Of a DNA stretch of 64,000 nucleotides, positions 54,847 through 63,596 are shown one piece after another. The stretch lies in the NCBI RefSeq assembly GCF_902859805.1, contig NZ_CADIKC010000007.1:124001-188000 (forward strand), given 5' to 3'. Every line of letters starts with the position of its first letter. Positions within the stretch are counted from its first letter, which is position 1. Under the pieces are notes generated by a model. The model saw only the letters and a list, made by a program, of their open reading frames with translations. It was not told the DNA's origin and did no database searches. The stretch comes from Paraburkholderia sediminicola (lineage in GTDB: Bacteria; Pseudomonadota; Gammaproteobacteria; Burkholderiales; Burkholderiaceae). Position numbers and translations under genes: made by a program.

Positions 54847-55693
54847 GATGACGATCAGCCGTGCCGTCATTTATGCGGCCTTGATTCTGTTTGCCCTGTA
54901 TTTCCTGTTTCCGCTGTACGTGATGCTGTCCACGTCGTTCAAGGACATCGATCAGCTGCGCTCCGGCAACCTGCTCACGCCGCCTACTCACTGGACCGTC
55001 GACCCGTGGATCAAGGCGTGGAGCGGTGCATGTACGGGTGTGCGCTGCGACGGCATGCAGCCGTTCTTCATGAACTCCGTGCGCATGGTGATTCCGGCCG
55101 TGCTGATCTCGTCGATCATCGGCGCGTTCAACGGTTATGTGCTCACGCACTGGCGCTTCCGCGGCGCGGATCCGATCTTCACGATGATCCTGGTCGGCTG
55201 CTTTATTCCGTTCCAGGCAATCCTGCTGCCGATGGCGCGTTTCGAAGGCCTGCTCGGCCTGTCGAATTCGATTACCGGTCTGGTGGTGGTGCACGTGATC
55301 TACGGTATTGCCTTCACGACGATGTTCTTCCGCAACTTCTACGTGAGCATTCCGGCTGAACTCGTGAAGGCCGCGCGGATCGACGGTGCGGGTTTCTTCA
55401 CGATCTTCACGAAGATTCTGATGCCGGTGTCGCTGCCGATTTTCATGGTGTGCCTGATCTGGCAATTCACGCAGATCTGGAATGACTTCCTGTTCGGGAT
55501 TGTGTTCTCCGGTGTCGATTCGATGCCGATCACGGTGGCGCTGAACAACCTCGTGAACACTTCGACCGGCGTGAAGGAATACAACGTGGACATGGCCGGC
55601 GCGATCATCGCGGCATTGCCGACCTTGCTCGTCTACATCGTTGCCGGCCGCTATTTCGTGCGCGGTTTGACGGCGGGCGCAGTCAAGGGTTAA
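54836..55693 (+). CDS. gtsC: Sugar ABC transporter permease (MalG-type)
   Basis: 285 residues: MQPKMTISRAVIYAALILFALYFLFPLYVMLSTSF, with six hydrophobic segments and the EAA-loop ELVKAARIDGAGFFTIFTKILMP. Second permease half of the same importer. The start overlaps gtsB, indicating coupling. Confidence 0.9.
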   Translation: MQPKMTISRAVIYAALILFALYFLFPLYVMLSTSFKDIDQLRSGNLLTPPTHWTVDPWIKAWSGACTGVRCDGMQPFFMNSVRMVIPAVLISSIIGAFNGYVLTHWRFRGADPIFTMILVGCFIPFQAILLPMARFEGLLGLSNSITGLVVVHVIYGIAFTTMFFRNFYVSIPAELVKAARIDGAGFFTIFTKILMPVSLPIFMVCLIWQFTQIWNDFLFGIVFSGVDSMPITVALNNLVNTSTGVKEYNVDMAGAIIAALPTLLVYIVAGRYFVRGLTAGAVKG

Positions 55694-55716
55694 GCCCGGG
55701 CTAACCATACGCATCG

Positions 55717-55746
55717 CGGCGGCGCTTCGTTGATAATGCGCCGCCG
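55717..55746 (+). other. Intercistronic hairpin between gtsC and gtsD
   Basis: CGGCGGCGC (55717-55725) pairs perfectly with GCGCCGCCG (55738-55746) over a 12-base loop, with no U-tract. Such a hairpin can stabilise the upstream mRNA or lower expression of the distal ATPase. Confidence 0.5.
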
Positions 55747-55796
55747 TCATCCGACCAGAGTTTTCAAGCAGTACCAGAGACAAGAGGATTCACAGC

Positions 55797-56912
55797 ATGG
55801 CAAGCCTTTCCATCCGTGACGTGTACAAGACTTACCCGAATGGGGTGCCGGTTCTGAAGGGTGTCAACATCGACATCGAAGACGGCCAGTTCCTGATTCT
55901 CGTTGGCGGCTCGGGCTGCGGTAAGTCGACGCTGCTCAATATGATCGCCGGCCTCGAAACCGTGACCAAGGGCGAGATCCAGATCGACGGCAAGACGGTG
56001 AACAACCTCTCGCCGAAAGATCGCGACATCGCGATGGTGTTCCAGTCGTACGCGCTGTATCCGTCCATGACGGTGCGCGAGAACATCTCGTTCGGCCTGG
56101 GTATCCGCAAGGTGCCGAAGCAGGAGCAGGCGCAGATCGTCGACCGCGTGTCGAATACGCTGCAGATTACGCACCTGCTGGACCGCAAGCCGGGTCAGCT
56201 CTCCGGTGGCCAGCGTCAGCGCGTGGCCATGGGCCGTGCGCTCGCGCGCGATCCGGTGATGTTCCTGTTCGACGAACCGCTGTCGAACCTCGACGCGAAG
56301 CTGCGTATCGAAATGCGCTCGGAAATCAAGCTGCTGCACCAACGCCTCGGCACGACGATCGTCTATGTGACGCACGATCAGATCGAAGCCATGACGCTCG
56401 GCGACCGCATCGCGGTGATGAAAGACGGCATCGTCCAGCAGTTCGGCGCGCCGCAGGAAATCTACGACTCGCCGGCGAATCTGTTCGTGGCCGGCTTTAT
56501 CGGCGCGCCGCCGATGAACTTCATCCAGGGCAAGCTGGTGGAGCAGGGTTCAGGCGTGGGCATCGAACTGGATACGGGCACGGCGCGCAATGTGCTGAAT
56601 CTGCCGTTCGATTCCGCGAAGGTGAAGTCGCACATTGGGCGCGAAGTGATTCTCGGCTTGCGCCCTGAGCGGATCACCGACGCACGTGGTGCGCACGGCG
56701 ACCACGCGAACCTGCAGGCAATCGATGTGAACGTCGACGTGATCGAGCCGACCGGTCCGGACACGCTGGTGTTCGCGCAGGTGAACGGCAAGCGCATTGT
56801 GAGCCGCGTGCACCCGGCTTCGAATCCGCAGCCTTTGTCGACTGCGACCTTGTTGTTCGACGCGTCGAAGGCGGTGTTGTTCGACCCGACTAATGAAGAG
56901 CGGATTGCCTGA
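55797..56912 (+). CDS. gtsD: Sugar ABC transporter ATPase (UgpC/MsmK type)
   Basis: 371 residues. Walker A GGSGCGKST, signature LSGGQRQRVAMGRAL, Walker B VMFLFDEPLSNLD, switch His in YVTHDQIEAMTLGDR, and a C-terminal OB-type regulatory domain from about residue 235 (IGAPPMNFIQGKLV). It energises GtsBC. It is the fourth gene of the gtsABCD unit and is followed by a strong terminator. Confidence 0.92.
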   Translation: MASLSIRDVYKTYPNGVPVLKGVNIDIEDGQFLILVGGSGCGKSTLLNMIAGLETVTKGEIQIDGKTVNNLSPKDRDIAMVFQSYALYPSMTVRENISFGLGIRKVPKQEQAQIVDRVSNTLQITHLLDRKPGQLSGGQRQRVAMGRALARDPVMFLFDEPLSNLDAKLRIEMRSEIKLLHQRLGTTIVYVTHDQIEAMTLGDRIAVMKDGIVQQFGAPQEIYDSPANLFVAGFIGAPPMNFIQGKLVEQGSGVGIELDTGTARNVLNLPFDSAKVKSHIGREVILGLRPERITDARGAHGDHANLQAIDVNVDVIEPTGPDTLVFAQVNGKRIVSRVHPASNPQPLSTATLLFDASKAVLFDPTNEERIA

Positions 56913-56941
56913 GGCGAATTATTCGCTGAGCGATTCGCGTT

Positions 56942-56985
56942 GAAGAAAGGCCCCATGCGTTGTGAGACGCATGGGGCCTTTCTTC
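56942..56985. terminator. Bidirectional terminator between gtsD and LysR
   Basis: GAAGAAAGGCCCCATGCGT (56942-56960) pairs perfectly with the complementary bases 56967-56985 over a 6-base loop: a 19-bp stem with A/T-rich base serving the convergent genes. Confidence 0.92.
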
Positions 56986-57051
56986 ATTTGCCGCGTGTTG
57001 TTTGCGTCGGATTGCAGCGGGCCCGGAACATCGCGCCCCTGCGGCACGACG

Positions 57052-57969
57052 TCAAGCGTCCTTGATGCGCAGATCCGGATTGTTCCGCGCCAGCTCGGTG
57101 ACCCACTCGGTGAAGGCGCGCAGCCGTGAACTCAGATTGCGGCGATGCGCGTACAGGATCGACAGCGGCGTGCCGGGGCTCTTGTAGTTCGTGAGAATCT
57201 CCTTGAGCGCGCCTTGCGCAATCAGATCCGCGACCATGAAGCGCGACGGCTGGATGATGCCGTGGCCAAGCGCGCTCGCGCTGATGTAGACGCTGCCGTC
57301 ATTCACCGCGAGCACGCTTTTCAGCGTGACCTTGGCGATCTCGCCATCCACCTCGTATTCGAACGGAAAGGTCTTGCCGCTGCGTGCGGAAACGTAGTTG
57401 ACCGCGCGATGCTCGCTGAGCTCCTCGAGCGTGGTCGGCGTGCCGTATTGCTCCAGATAGGCGGGCGACGCGCACGTCACGATCCGCGCCTCGCCGATGC
57501 GCCGCGCGACGAGACTCGACTCTTCCGGCGTGCCCATGCGGATCACGCAATCCACCCCGTCCTGAATCAGATCGATGTTGCGATCCGCCAGCCCAAGACG
57601 CACGTCGATCTCGGGGTATTGCCGGTAAAAGTCGTCGAGCGCGGGCAGCAGCAACGCACGGGCGAGCGTGCCGGACGTATCCACGCGAATCGTGCCGCTC
57701 GGATGTTCGCGCTTGTTCGACAGCGACGACTCGGCATCGGCGACTTCGGCGAGGATGCTCACGCAGCGGTCGTAAAACAGCGCGCCGTCTTCAGTGACGC
57801 TGACCTGCCGCGTCGAACGGTTCAGGAGCCGCACGCCGACGTGTTCTTCCAGGGCCTGAATGGTCCGGCTGACTTTGGCGCGAGGCAGGTCGAGCGACTC
57901 GGATACTTTGGTGAAGCTGTTCGCCTCGACCACACGCGTAAATATCTCCATCGCTTCGAAACGGTCCAT
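57052..57969 (-). CDS. LysR-family transcriptional regulator
   Basis: 305 residues with an N-terminal HTH (MDRFEAMEIFTRVVEANSFT ... LPRAKVSRTIQALEEHVGVRLL) and an effector domain (GTIRVDTSGTLARALLLPAL, GVDCVIRMGTPEESSLVARR). This belongs to the large CrgA/AaeR-like subgroup typical of Burkholderia. Targets cannot be inferred. The GST gene lies 111 bp upstream on the same strand. Confidence 0.88.
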   Translation of the reverse strand: MDRFEAMEIFTRVVEANSFTKVSESLDLPRAKVSRTIQALEEHVGVRLLNRSTRQVSVTEDGALFYDRCVSILAEVADAESSLSNKREHPSGTIRVDTSGTLARALLLPALDDFYRQYPEIDVRLGLADRNIDLIQDGVDCVIRMGTPEESSLVARRIGEARIVTCASPAYLEQYGTPTTLEELSEHRAVNYVSARSGKTFPFEYEVDGEIAKVTLKSVLAVNDGSVYISASALGHGIIQPSRFMVADLIAQGALKEILTNYKSPGTPLSILYAHRRNLSSRLRAFTEWVTELARNNPDLRIKDA

Positions 57970-58080
57970 GTTTTGCCTTATGAGTGATGGGCGGAAGTGG
58001 GTTTCGAAGTGAAGTGTATCGCTTGGAAATAGTGTTGGCGCGCTCGTGTGCTTATGTCGGACCCGAGCGCGTCCGTACGA

Positions 58081-58740
58081 TCAATCCCGATCGGGCGCGC
58101 CAAGCGGGAATAGCGGGCGATACGGGCGTGCCTCGTCGACTGCGCGAGCGAACGATGGCCGGGCCAGCAGCCGCTTCCGGTAGGCGAGCACGTGCTCAAA
58201 AGCCGGGCCGATGCGATGTGTCCAGTCGGCGTAGAAGAGGAACGGCGCGGCGCCGCAGTCGGCGAGGCTGAAGGTATCGCCGGCCGCCCATTCGCGCCCG
58301 GCCATGACCTTGTCGAGCCAGCCGTAGGCGGTGTCGAGCATGCTGCGGGCTTCGGCCACGGCCCGCGGATCACGCTCCGGCTCGGCGCGCAGGCTGTCGT
58401 ACACGATCTTTTGCTGCGGCGTGGAGATGTAGTTGTCGAAGAAGCGATCCATGCTGCGCACTTCCAGCGCGGCGCGGGCGTCGGCCGGCAAAAGCGGCAC
58501 CGGGCCCGGGTGATACAGGCCGAGATACTCAATGATGATGCTCGCCTCCATCACGGTCCGGCTGCCGTCGACCAGCACGGGAAAGCGCTTGATGGGCCAG
58601 AGCGCGGCGAACTCCGCCATGACCTGCGGGTCGTCGTGCGCCAGCAGGCGCAGCTCGAACGGCGTGCCGTTTTCGTAAAGCGCGGTCAGCACCTTCTGGC
58701 AGTAGGAGGAGAAGGGGTGGGCATAGAGCTTCAGGGTCAT
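58081..58740 (-). CDS. Glutathione S-transferase family protein
   Basis: 219 residues from the ATG at 58740 (AGGTGA 5 bases upstream; a GTG at 58749 is in frame). The N-terminal thioredoxin-fold domain has LYAHPFSSYCQKVLTALYENG with a Ser near the active site, cis-Pro in FPVLVD and the glutathione-binding MEASIIIEYL. The C-terminal all-helical domain follows. The substrate is unknown. It may be controlled by the adjacent LysR, though the two are in the same orientation. Confidence 0.87.
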   Translation of the reverse strand: MTLKLYAHPFSSYCQKVLTALYENGTPFELRLLAHDDPQVMAEFAALWPIKRFPVLVDGSRTVMEASIIIEYLGLYHPGPVPLLPADARAALEVRSMDRFFDNYISTPQQKIVYDSLRAEPERDPRAVAEARSMLDTAYGWLDKVMAGREWAAGDTFSLADCGAAPFLFYADWTHRIGPAFEHVLAYRKRLLARPSFARAVDEARPYRPLFPLGAPDRD

Positions 58741-59096
58741 CGGGGTCACCTAGGGCGGTTTGCGAGGAGCGCTGTGGCGCGACGACGGCCGGAGGGGCCG
58801 TTTACCTGACGACGAACGAGAGCGATGGGAATCGACAATCTCACGACAACCCCGAAAATTTTAGCGGAAGACGAATGGTCATCCGTATCCGGCAAAGGCT
58901 GGACGCTGGAAAAAGCCTTTGCGCCGCGATTTGTTACGACAAAACGTCACAAACTTTCCAGAAATATCGTGTAACATTTGAAAAAATTGTAATAAATCGA
59001 CGTGACCGCGACATCACCGGTTCGCCGCCGCCATCAGAAAGACCACCGGGGCGTCACGTAATAAATAACGAATAACTCGACGCACGGAGCCTTTGC
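58741..59096. other. GST-fliD intergenic region
   Basis: About 350 bp without a gene. The part at 58930-59000 is markedly AT-richer than its surroundings and is the likely place for the divergent promoters. No sigma-28 flagellar promoter consensus was recognised. Confidence 0.45.
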
Positions 59097-60605
59097 ATGT
59101 CAACGATCACCACGTCTGTGAACAGCGCGACTGCTAACGCACAAAGCCAGGTGCAGCAAGCGGCGCAATCGATTATCAGCGGTTCCACGGGCAACTCGAC
59201 GATGGACGTGGCGACGCTGGTGTCGGCCCTCGTGAATGCGAAGACGGCCGGCCAGACGGCGGCGCTGAAGGCCAAACAGACGAGCGATACCACGACCTTA
59301 TCCGCGTTCGGCGCCCTGAGCTCCGCGTTGAACGCCTTGCAGGCAGCGATCAAGAGTCTCTCCGACGGAACCACCCTGTCGACCTTCGGCGCCACCGCGA
59401 GCGGCAAAGGCATGGATCCCAAGGCGGGCCCCGGCGCGGTCGCCGGCAGCTATTCGATCGATGTCAAGCAGATCGCTGCGTCGCAGAGTCTCTCGTCGGC
59501 GGCGTTCGATGCCACGGCCAAGTTGGGCACCGGCAAGCTGACCATCTCGATCGGCGGCAAGTCGACGGATGTCACGATCGACAGCACCAACAACACGCTG
59601 AGCGGTATCGCCAATGCGATCAACAAGGCCGGCAACAATCCGGGCGTCACGGCCACCATTGTGACCGGCACGGGTGGCGCCCACCTGGTGTTGCGCTCGA
59701 CCACCACCGGCGCGGCCAACACGATCAACGTGTCCACCAGCAACGTCCAGAACGACACAGGCCTGTCGAGCCTGGGCGTAACCTCCACGCCGGGTGCGAA
59801 CGGCGCGGCGTCCACGATCGTGTCCTCGGATACCAGCAAAGCCTGGCAGCAAAGCGAGGCCGCTCAGGACGCGCTGTTCACCATCGGCGGGATTGCCGCG
59901 AGCAGTTCCGCGAACGCGGTCACGGCGGCAATTTCCGGCGTCACGCTGAACCTGTCGAGCGCCGCGGTCGGCACCACGCAAACACTGACGATCGCGCCGG
60001 ATACGACCGCGCAGAACACGGCCATCACCAATTTCGCCAATCTCTACAACACCGTCGTCACGACCATCAACTCGCTGTCCTCGTACGACAAGACGTCGAA
60101 AACCGGCGGCGCACTGCTCGGCGATTCGACGCTGACGACGATCAAGAATTCGTTGGCGTCGATCGTCGGCGGGGGCGTCGGCACGGGTTCTTCGGCGATC
60201 GGGCTCGCTTCGATCGGTATTACGCTGAAGGGCGACCCGGCGGACGGCACGCTGGTCATCGACAGCAAGAAGCTGAGTACGGCGCTCACCAGCAGCCCGG
60301 CGCAGGTCGCCGCGTTGTTCAACTCGACCAACGGCATCGGCGCAAAGTTGAACAAGAGCATTACCGATTTCGTGAAGACGGGCGGCATCATCGACACCCG
60401 CAGCACAGCGTTGAATGCCGACCTGAAGAGCATCACCACGCAGCAGACCACGCTCGCCAATTACAGCGCGCAATTGACGAAGCAGTACCAGAATCAGTTC
60501 ACCGCGCTCAACACGCTGATGGCGACAATGAACAACAACTCCCAGTACCTGACGGCGCTGTTTGGCGGCTCGAAGAGTGCGGGGGCGTTGGCGACCAACA
60601 AGTAA
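59097..60605 (+). CDS. fliD: Flagellar filament cap protein FliD (HAP2)
   Basis: 502 residues, Ser/Thr/Ala-rich. The helical D0/D1 start (MDVATLVSALVNAKTAGQTA) begins near residue 36 after an extra Ser/Gln-rich stretch. FliD_N (60-170, SYSIDVKQIAASQSLSSAAF) and FliD_C (250-485) follow, with C-terminal coiled-coil and NSQYLTALFGG. FliD caps the filament and assists flagellin folding. No fliC, fliS or fliT is adjacent, which is unusual since fliD generally sits with them. Short terminator after it. Confidence 0.85.
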   Translation: MSTITTSVNSATANAQSQVQQAAQSIISGSTGNSTMDVATLVSALVNAKTAGQTAALKAKQTSDTTTLSAFGALSSALNALQAAIKSLSDGTTLSTFGATASGKGMDPKAGPGAVAGSYSIDVKQIAASQSLSSAAFDATAKLGTGKLTISIGGKSTDVTIDSTNNTLSGIANAINKAGNNPGVTATIVTGTGGAHLVLRSTTTGAANTINVSTSNVQNDTGLSSLGVTSTPGANGAASTIVSSDTSKAWQQSEAAQDALFTIGGIAASSSANAVTAAISGVTLNLSSAAVGTTQTLTIAPDTTAQNTAITNFANLYNTVVTTINSLSSYDKTSKTGGALLGDSTLTTIKNSLASIVGGGVGTGSSAIGLASIGITLKGDPADGTLVIDSKKLSTALTSSPAQVAALFNSTNGIGAKLNKSITDFVKTGGIIDTRSTALNADLKSITTQQTTLANYSAQLTKQYQNQFTALNTLMATMNNNSQYLTALFGGSKSAGALATNK

Positions 60606-60614
60606 GGCTGCCTT

Positions 60615-60650
60615 AAAGGGCGCGCCGCCTGATTCCGGGCGGCGCGCTTT
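60615..60650 (+). terminator. Probable terminator after fliD
   Basis: GCGCGCCGCC (60620-60629) pairs with GGCGGCGCGC (60638-60647) over an 8-base loop, followed by TTT. The U-tract is short, so efficiency is uncertain. Confidence 0.6.
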
Positions 60651-60695
60651 GGATGAAGGCAGTTTGGTGAAGCAAGCAAGCTCAGTGAAGCAAGC

Positions 60696-61319
60696 TTAGT
60701 GAGGCAGCCGGACGTTGAACCTGAACGTCGCCAGCCTCGCGAGCAGGATAAAAGCGGTGGCGATCAACACGCTATAAACCGTATCGACGTTCATGTAGTC
60801 CAGCAGCACGTACAGCCAGCACCCCACGAAAGCGCATGTCGCGTACGGCCGCGAATCGCGCAAAATCAGCGGCACCTCGTTGCACAGCACGTCGCGAATC
60901 ACGCCGCCGAATACGCCTGCCAACACCCCCATCATCACCGACGTGAACCACGGCATCTGCGCGTCGTGCGCGATCGACGTGCCTGAAATGCTGAACAAGC
61001 CCAGCCCGATCGCATCGGCCACCAGCAGGACGCGCTCGGAGAGCAGCCGCGACGTCATCTTCAGGAGCGTTGGCGCAAACAACGACATCACGAAAATCGC
61101 GATCAGATAGGTCTGATGCTCGACCCAGTAAAAGGGCCGCCGCTCGAGCAGCACGTCGCGCAACGTGCCACCGCCGAAGGCCGTCGCGATGGCCACGAGG
61201 AAGGTGCCCACAGCGTCGAGCCGGCGAGTCCTCGCTTCGATAAAACCGGAAATCGCGTACGCGAAAATAGCCAGCGCTTCCATGATGGTCAGCGCCAGCG
61301 TCAGCCTCGGATGGATCAC
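60696..61319 (-). CDS. TRIC/UPF0126 family membrane protein
   Basis: 207 residues from the GTG at 61319 (GGAG 5 bases upstream); the frame is open to 61424 but that part overlaps the Smr gene. Six hydrophobic segments in two related halves, each with a GGG-type loop (ATAFGGGTLRDVLL, LAGVFGGVIRDVLCNEVPL). This is the UPF0126/TRIC fold, related to trimeric cation channels; physiological role unknown in bacteria. Follows the Smr gene by 10 bp. Confidence 0.88.
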   Translation of the reverse strand: MIHPRLTLALTIMEALAIFAYAISGFIEARTRRLDAVGTFLVAIATAFGGGTLRDVLLERRPFYWVEHQTYLIAIFVMSLFAPTLLKMTSRLLSERVLLVADAIGLGLFSISGTSIAHDAQMPWFTSVMMGVLAGVFGGVIRDVLCNEVPLILRDSRPYATCAFVGCWLYVLLDYMNVDTVYSVLIATAFILLARLATFRFNVRLPH

Positions 61320-61329
61320 CGGGACTCCG

Positions 61330-62088
61330 TCAGGACTTGGGGGAAGCCGGCAATGCGCCCGGCTGCAACAGAACAACCACCGCACCCGCGCCGCCGTCAT
61401 GCGGACGCGCCTGGCAGAACGCAATCACCTCGGACTTCTGCACGAGCCACGCGCGCACTTTGCCCTTCAATACGGGTTCTTTTCCAATCGACCCGAGGCC
61501 CTTGCCGTGGATCACGCGCAAACACCGCAGGCCACGTTTCACCGACTCACGAATGAATTCGGCCAGTGCCTCGCGCGCTTCCTCGCGACGCATGCCGTGC
61601 AGGTCGATCTGTGCCTGCACGATCCAGTCGCCGCGCCGCAGTTTGCGTACGACTTCCTGGCTCACGCCGGGACGGCAATAGGAGAGCGTTTCGTCGGTTT
61701 CGAGCAGGACCTCGGGATCGAACTCGTCGGAGATCGCTTCGTGCAACACGGCTTCTTCGTCGAGTCTGGTTTGCACCGGCAGCGGCGGCGGAGGATTGCG
61801 CGGCAAGCTGGCGCGCGGCGGGACCGCCAGTGGCGCAACCGCGCCGATCTCGCGGCGAAACAGATCGGCATCCGCTGACGCTTCGCGTTGCGCTGCTGCT
61901 GCAGCCGCACGCTCGCGTTCACGGCGTTGCGTGTCGCCCTTTAACGCATCGCGCAACGCGCCGAGGCCGGCCAGGCCGGCGGCCGGCTCGATCTTCGGTT
62001 TGACGGCGGGTGCGAGTACCTCGGGCGCGGGCCTGGCAACAGCTCGGGCGCGCTTCGGTTCGCTAGGGTGGGGCTGATTCTTCGGCAT
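61330..62088 (-). CDS. Smr-domain protein
   Basis: 252 residues from the ATG at 62088. An Ala/Pro/Arg-rich disordered N-terminus (1-150) precedes a C-terminal Smr domain: QIDLHGMRREEAREALAEFI, VIHGKGLGS, VLKGKVRAWL. Smr domains are nucleic-acid endonuclease folds related to MutS2 C-termini and to YdaL; here the domain stands alone. TRIC gene follows closely. Confidence 0.87.
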   Translation of the reverse strand: MPKNQPHPSEPKRARAVARPAPEVLAPAVKPKIEPAAGLAGLGALRDALKGDTQRRERERAAAAAAQREASADADLFRREIGAVAPLAVPPRASLPRNPPPPLPVQTRLDEEAVLHEAISDEFDPEVLLETDETLSYCRPGVSQEVVRKLRRGDWIVQAQIDLHGMRREEAREALAEFIRESVKRGLRCLRVIHGKGLGSIGKEPVLKGKVRAWLVQKSEVIAFCQARPHDGGAGAVVVLLQPGALPASPKS

Positions 62089-62154
62089 ATCGGTAATACA
62101 CAGAAAAGTAGATCGATCGCGCGAATCCGACGCGAACAGAATGCAAACAGGACG

Positions 62155-62190
62155 CAAAAAAGGCCGCCGGCTTCTCAGCCGCGGCCTTCT
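62155..62190 (-). terminator. Terminator after trxB
   Basis: A stem AAGGCCGC/GCGGCCTT with an inner GGC/GCC pair is followed on the minus strand by TTTTTT (complement of the A-run ending 62160). It lies between trxB and the Smr gene. Confidence 0.8.
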
Positions 62191-62251
62191 TCAAAGCTGG
62201 CGGCCGGGCTATGCCCAGCCGCCATTTTACCGTTGCACCTGATGTTTCAGA

Positions 62252-63250
62252 TTAGCGGTCGGCTTCTGCGCTCATCACGTGTTCGCCGATCTCATCGAGC
62301 GTTTCCAGATAACGTTGCGCGTCGAGCGCGGCCATACAGCCCGTGCCCGCGCTGGTGATTGCCTGACGATAGACGTGGTCCTGCACGTCGCCCGCTGCGA
62401 ACACGCCCGGCACGCTGGTCGCCGTTGCGAAACCGTTCAGGCCGCCCTTGGTGATGATGTAGCCGTTCTTCATCTCCAGCTGGCCGGCGAAAATGTCCGT
62501 GTTCGGCTTGTGGCCGATCGCGACGAAGATGCCTTGCAGCGCGATATCCGTGGTGTCGCCGGTTTGCGTGTTCTTGATACGCAGGCCGGTTACGCCGGAC
62601 TGGTCGCCGGTCACTTCGTCGAGCGTGCTGTTCCATTTGATCTCGACCAGGCCTTCCTTTTCCTTCGCCAGCAAGCGGTCGATCAGGATCGGTTCGGCGC
62701 GGAACTTGTCGCGGCGATGGATCACTGTCACCTTTTTGGCGATGCCGGAAAGGTAGAGGGCTTCCTCGACCGCGGTATTGCCGCCGCCGATCACGGCCAC
62801 ATGTTGTTGCTTGTAGAAGAAACCGTCGCAGGTGGCGCAAGCCGACACGCCCTTGCCCATGAACAATTCTTCAGACGGCAGGCCGAGATACTGCGCCGAT
62901 GCGCCGGTCGAAATGATCAGCGAGTCGCAGGTGTATTCGCCCGAGTCGCCGATCAGGCGGATCGGCTTTTCATCCAGCTTGGCCGTATGGATATGGTCGA
63001 AAATGATTTCGGTGTTGAAGCGCTCGGCGTGCTCCAGGAAGCGCTGCATCAACTCCGGGCCTTGCACGCCGTTGCCGTCCGCCGGCCAGTTTTCGACGTC
63101 GGTCGTGGTCATCAGCTGGCCGCCCTGGGCGAGACCCGTGATCATCACCGGCGACAGGTTGGCGCGTGCCGCGTAGACCGCTGCCGTGTAGCCGGCAGGA
63201 CCGGAACCGAGAATCAGAACTTTGGCGTGTTTCGTGGAAGTAGCGGGCAT
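62252..63250 (-). CDS. trxB: Thioredoxin reductase
   Basis: 332 residues, FAD/NADPH flavoenzyme. FAD-binding ILGSGPAGYTAAVYAARANL, redox centre CATC (in GVSACATCDGFFYK), NADPH-binding VIGGGNTAVEEALYL and the C-terminal GVFAAGDVQD are all present. It reduces thioredoxin and so supports ribonucleotide reductase and oxidative defence. The ATG at 63250 has AAGGAT upstream. It is divergent from ftsK. Confidence 0.97.
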   Translation of the reverse strand: MPATSTKHAKVLILGSGPAGYTAAVYAARANLSPVMITGLAQGGQLMTTTDVENWPADGNGVQGPELMQRFLEHAERFNTEIIFDHIHTAKLDEKPIRLIGDSGEYTCDSLIISTGASAQYLGLPSEELFMGKGVSACATCDGFFYKQQHVAVIGGGNTAVEEALYLSGIAKKVTVIHRRDKFRAEPILIDRLLAKEKEGLVEIKWNSTLDEVTGDQSGVTGLRIKNTQTGDTTDIALQGIFVAIGHKPNTDIFAGQLEMKNGYIITKGGLNGFATATSVPGVFAAGDVQDHVYRQAITSAGTGCMAALDAQRYLETLDEIGEHVMSAEADR

Positions 63251-63596
63251 GATCGAAATCCTTTTACGGCGCCCGGCTCGCCCATGCGAGGCCGCGCGAC
63301 TTGAGCTGAGACTATAGATGGGTATCAGAGCGGCATTATAAAGGGCGGCACGCCGGCCTGCTCCATGAAGCTTTCCGATCGTGGCGATAGCGTTGCCGCG
63401 GGCTTCGGCGGCCGTTCGTGTGGTCGATCGGCTAAGTTACCGTCATTTACAGCCTCGCGTGAGGCACTGCGTTTACAATAGGCCGCATCGATGGATCCGG
63501 CAGCCGGGACCGGGTCTGGAGCCGCCTTAAGGGTCGCTTCGGGCCGCTTCGGGCCGCGACTCCAGCGGCAAATCGGCCACACAAGCAACAGGATCA
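63251..63596. other. trxB-ftsK divergent region
   Basis: About 346 bp without a gene. It includes a small hairpin GCCTC/GAGGC near 63452-63465 and a tandem GCTTCGGGCC repeat near 63537-63556. TACAAT near 63474 is a candidate -10 for ftsK without a matching -35. Confidence 0.45.
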
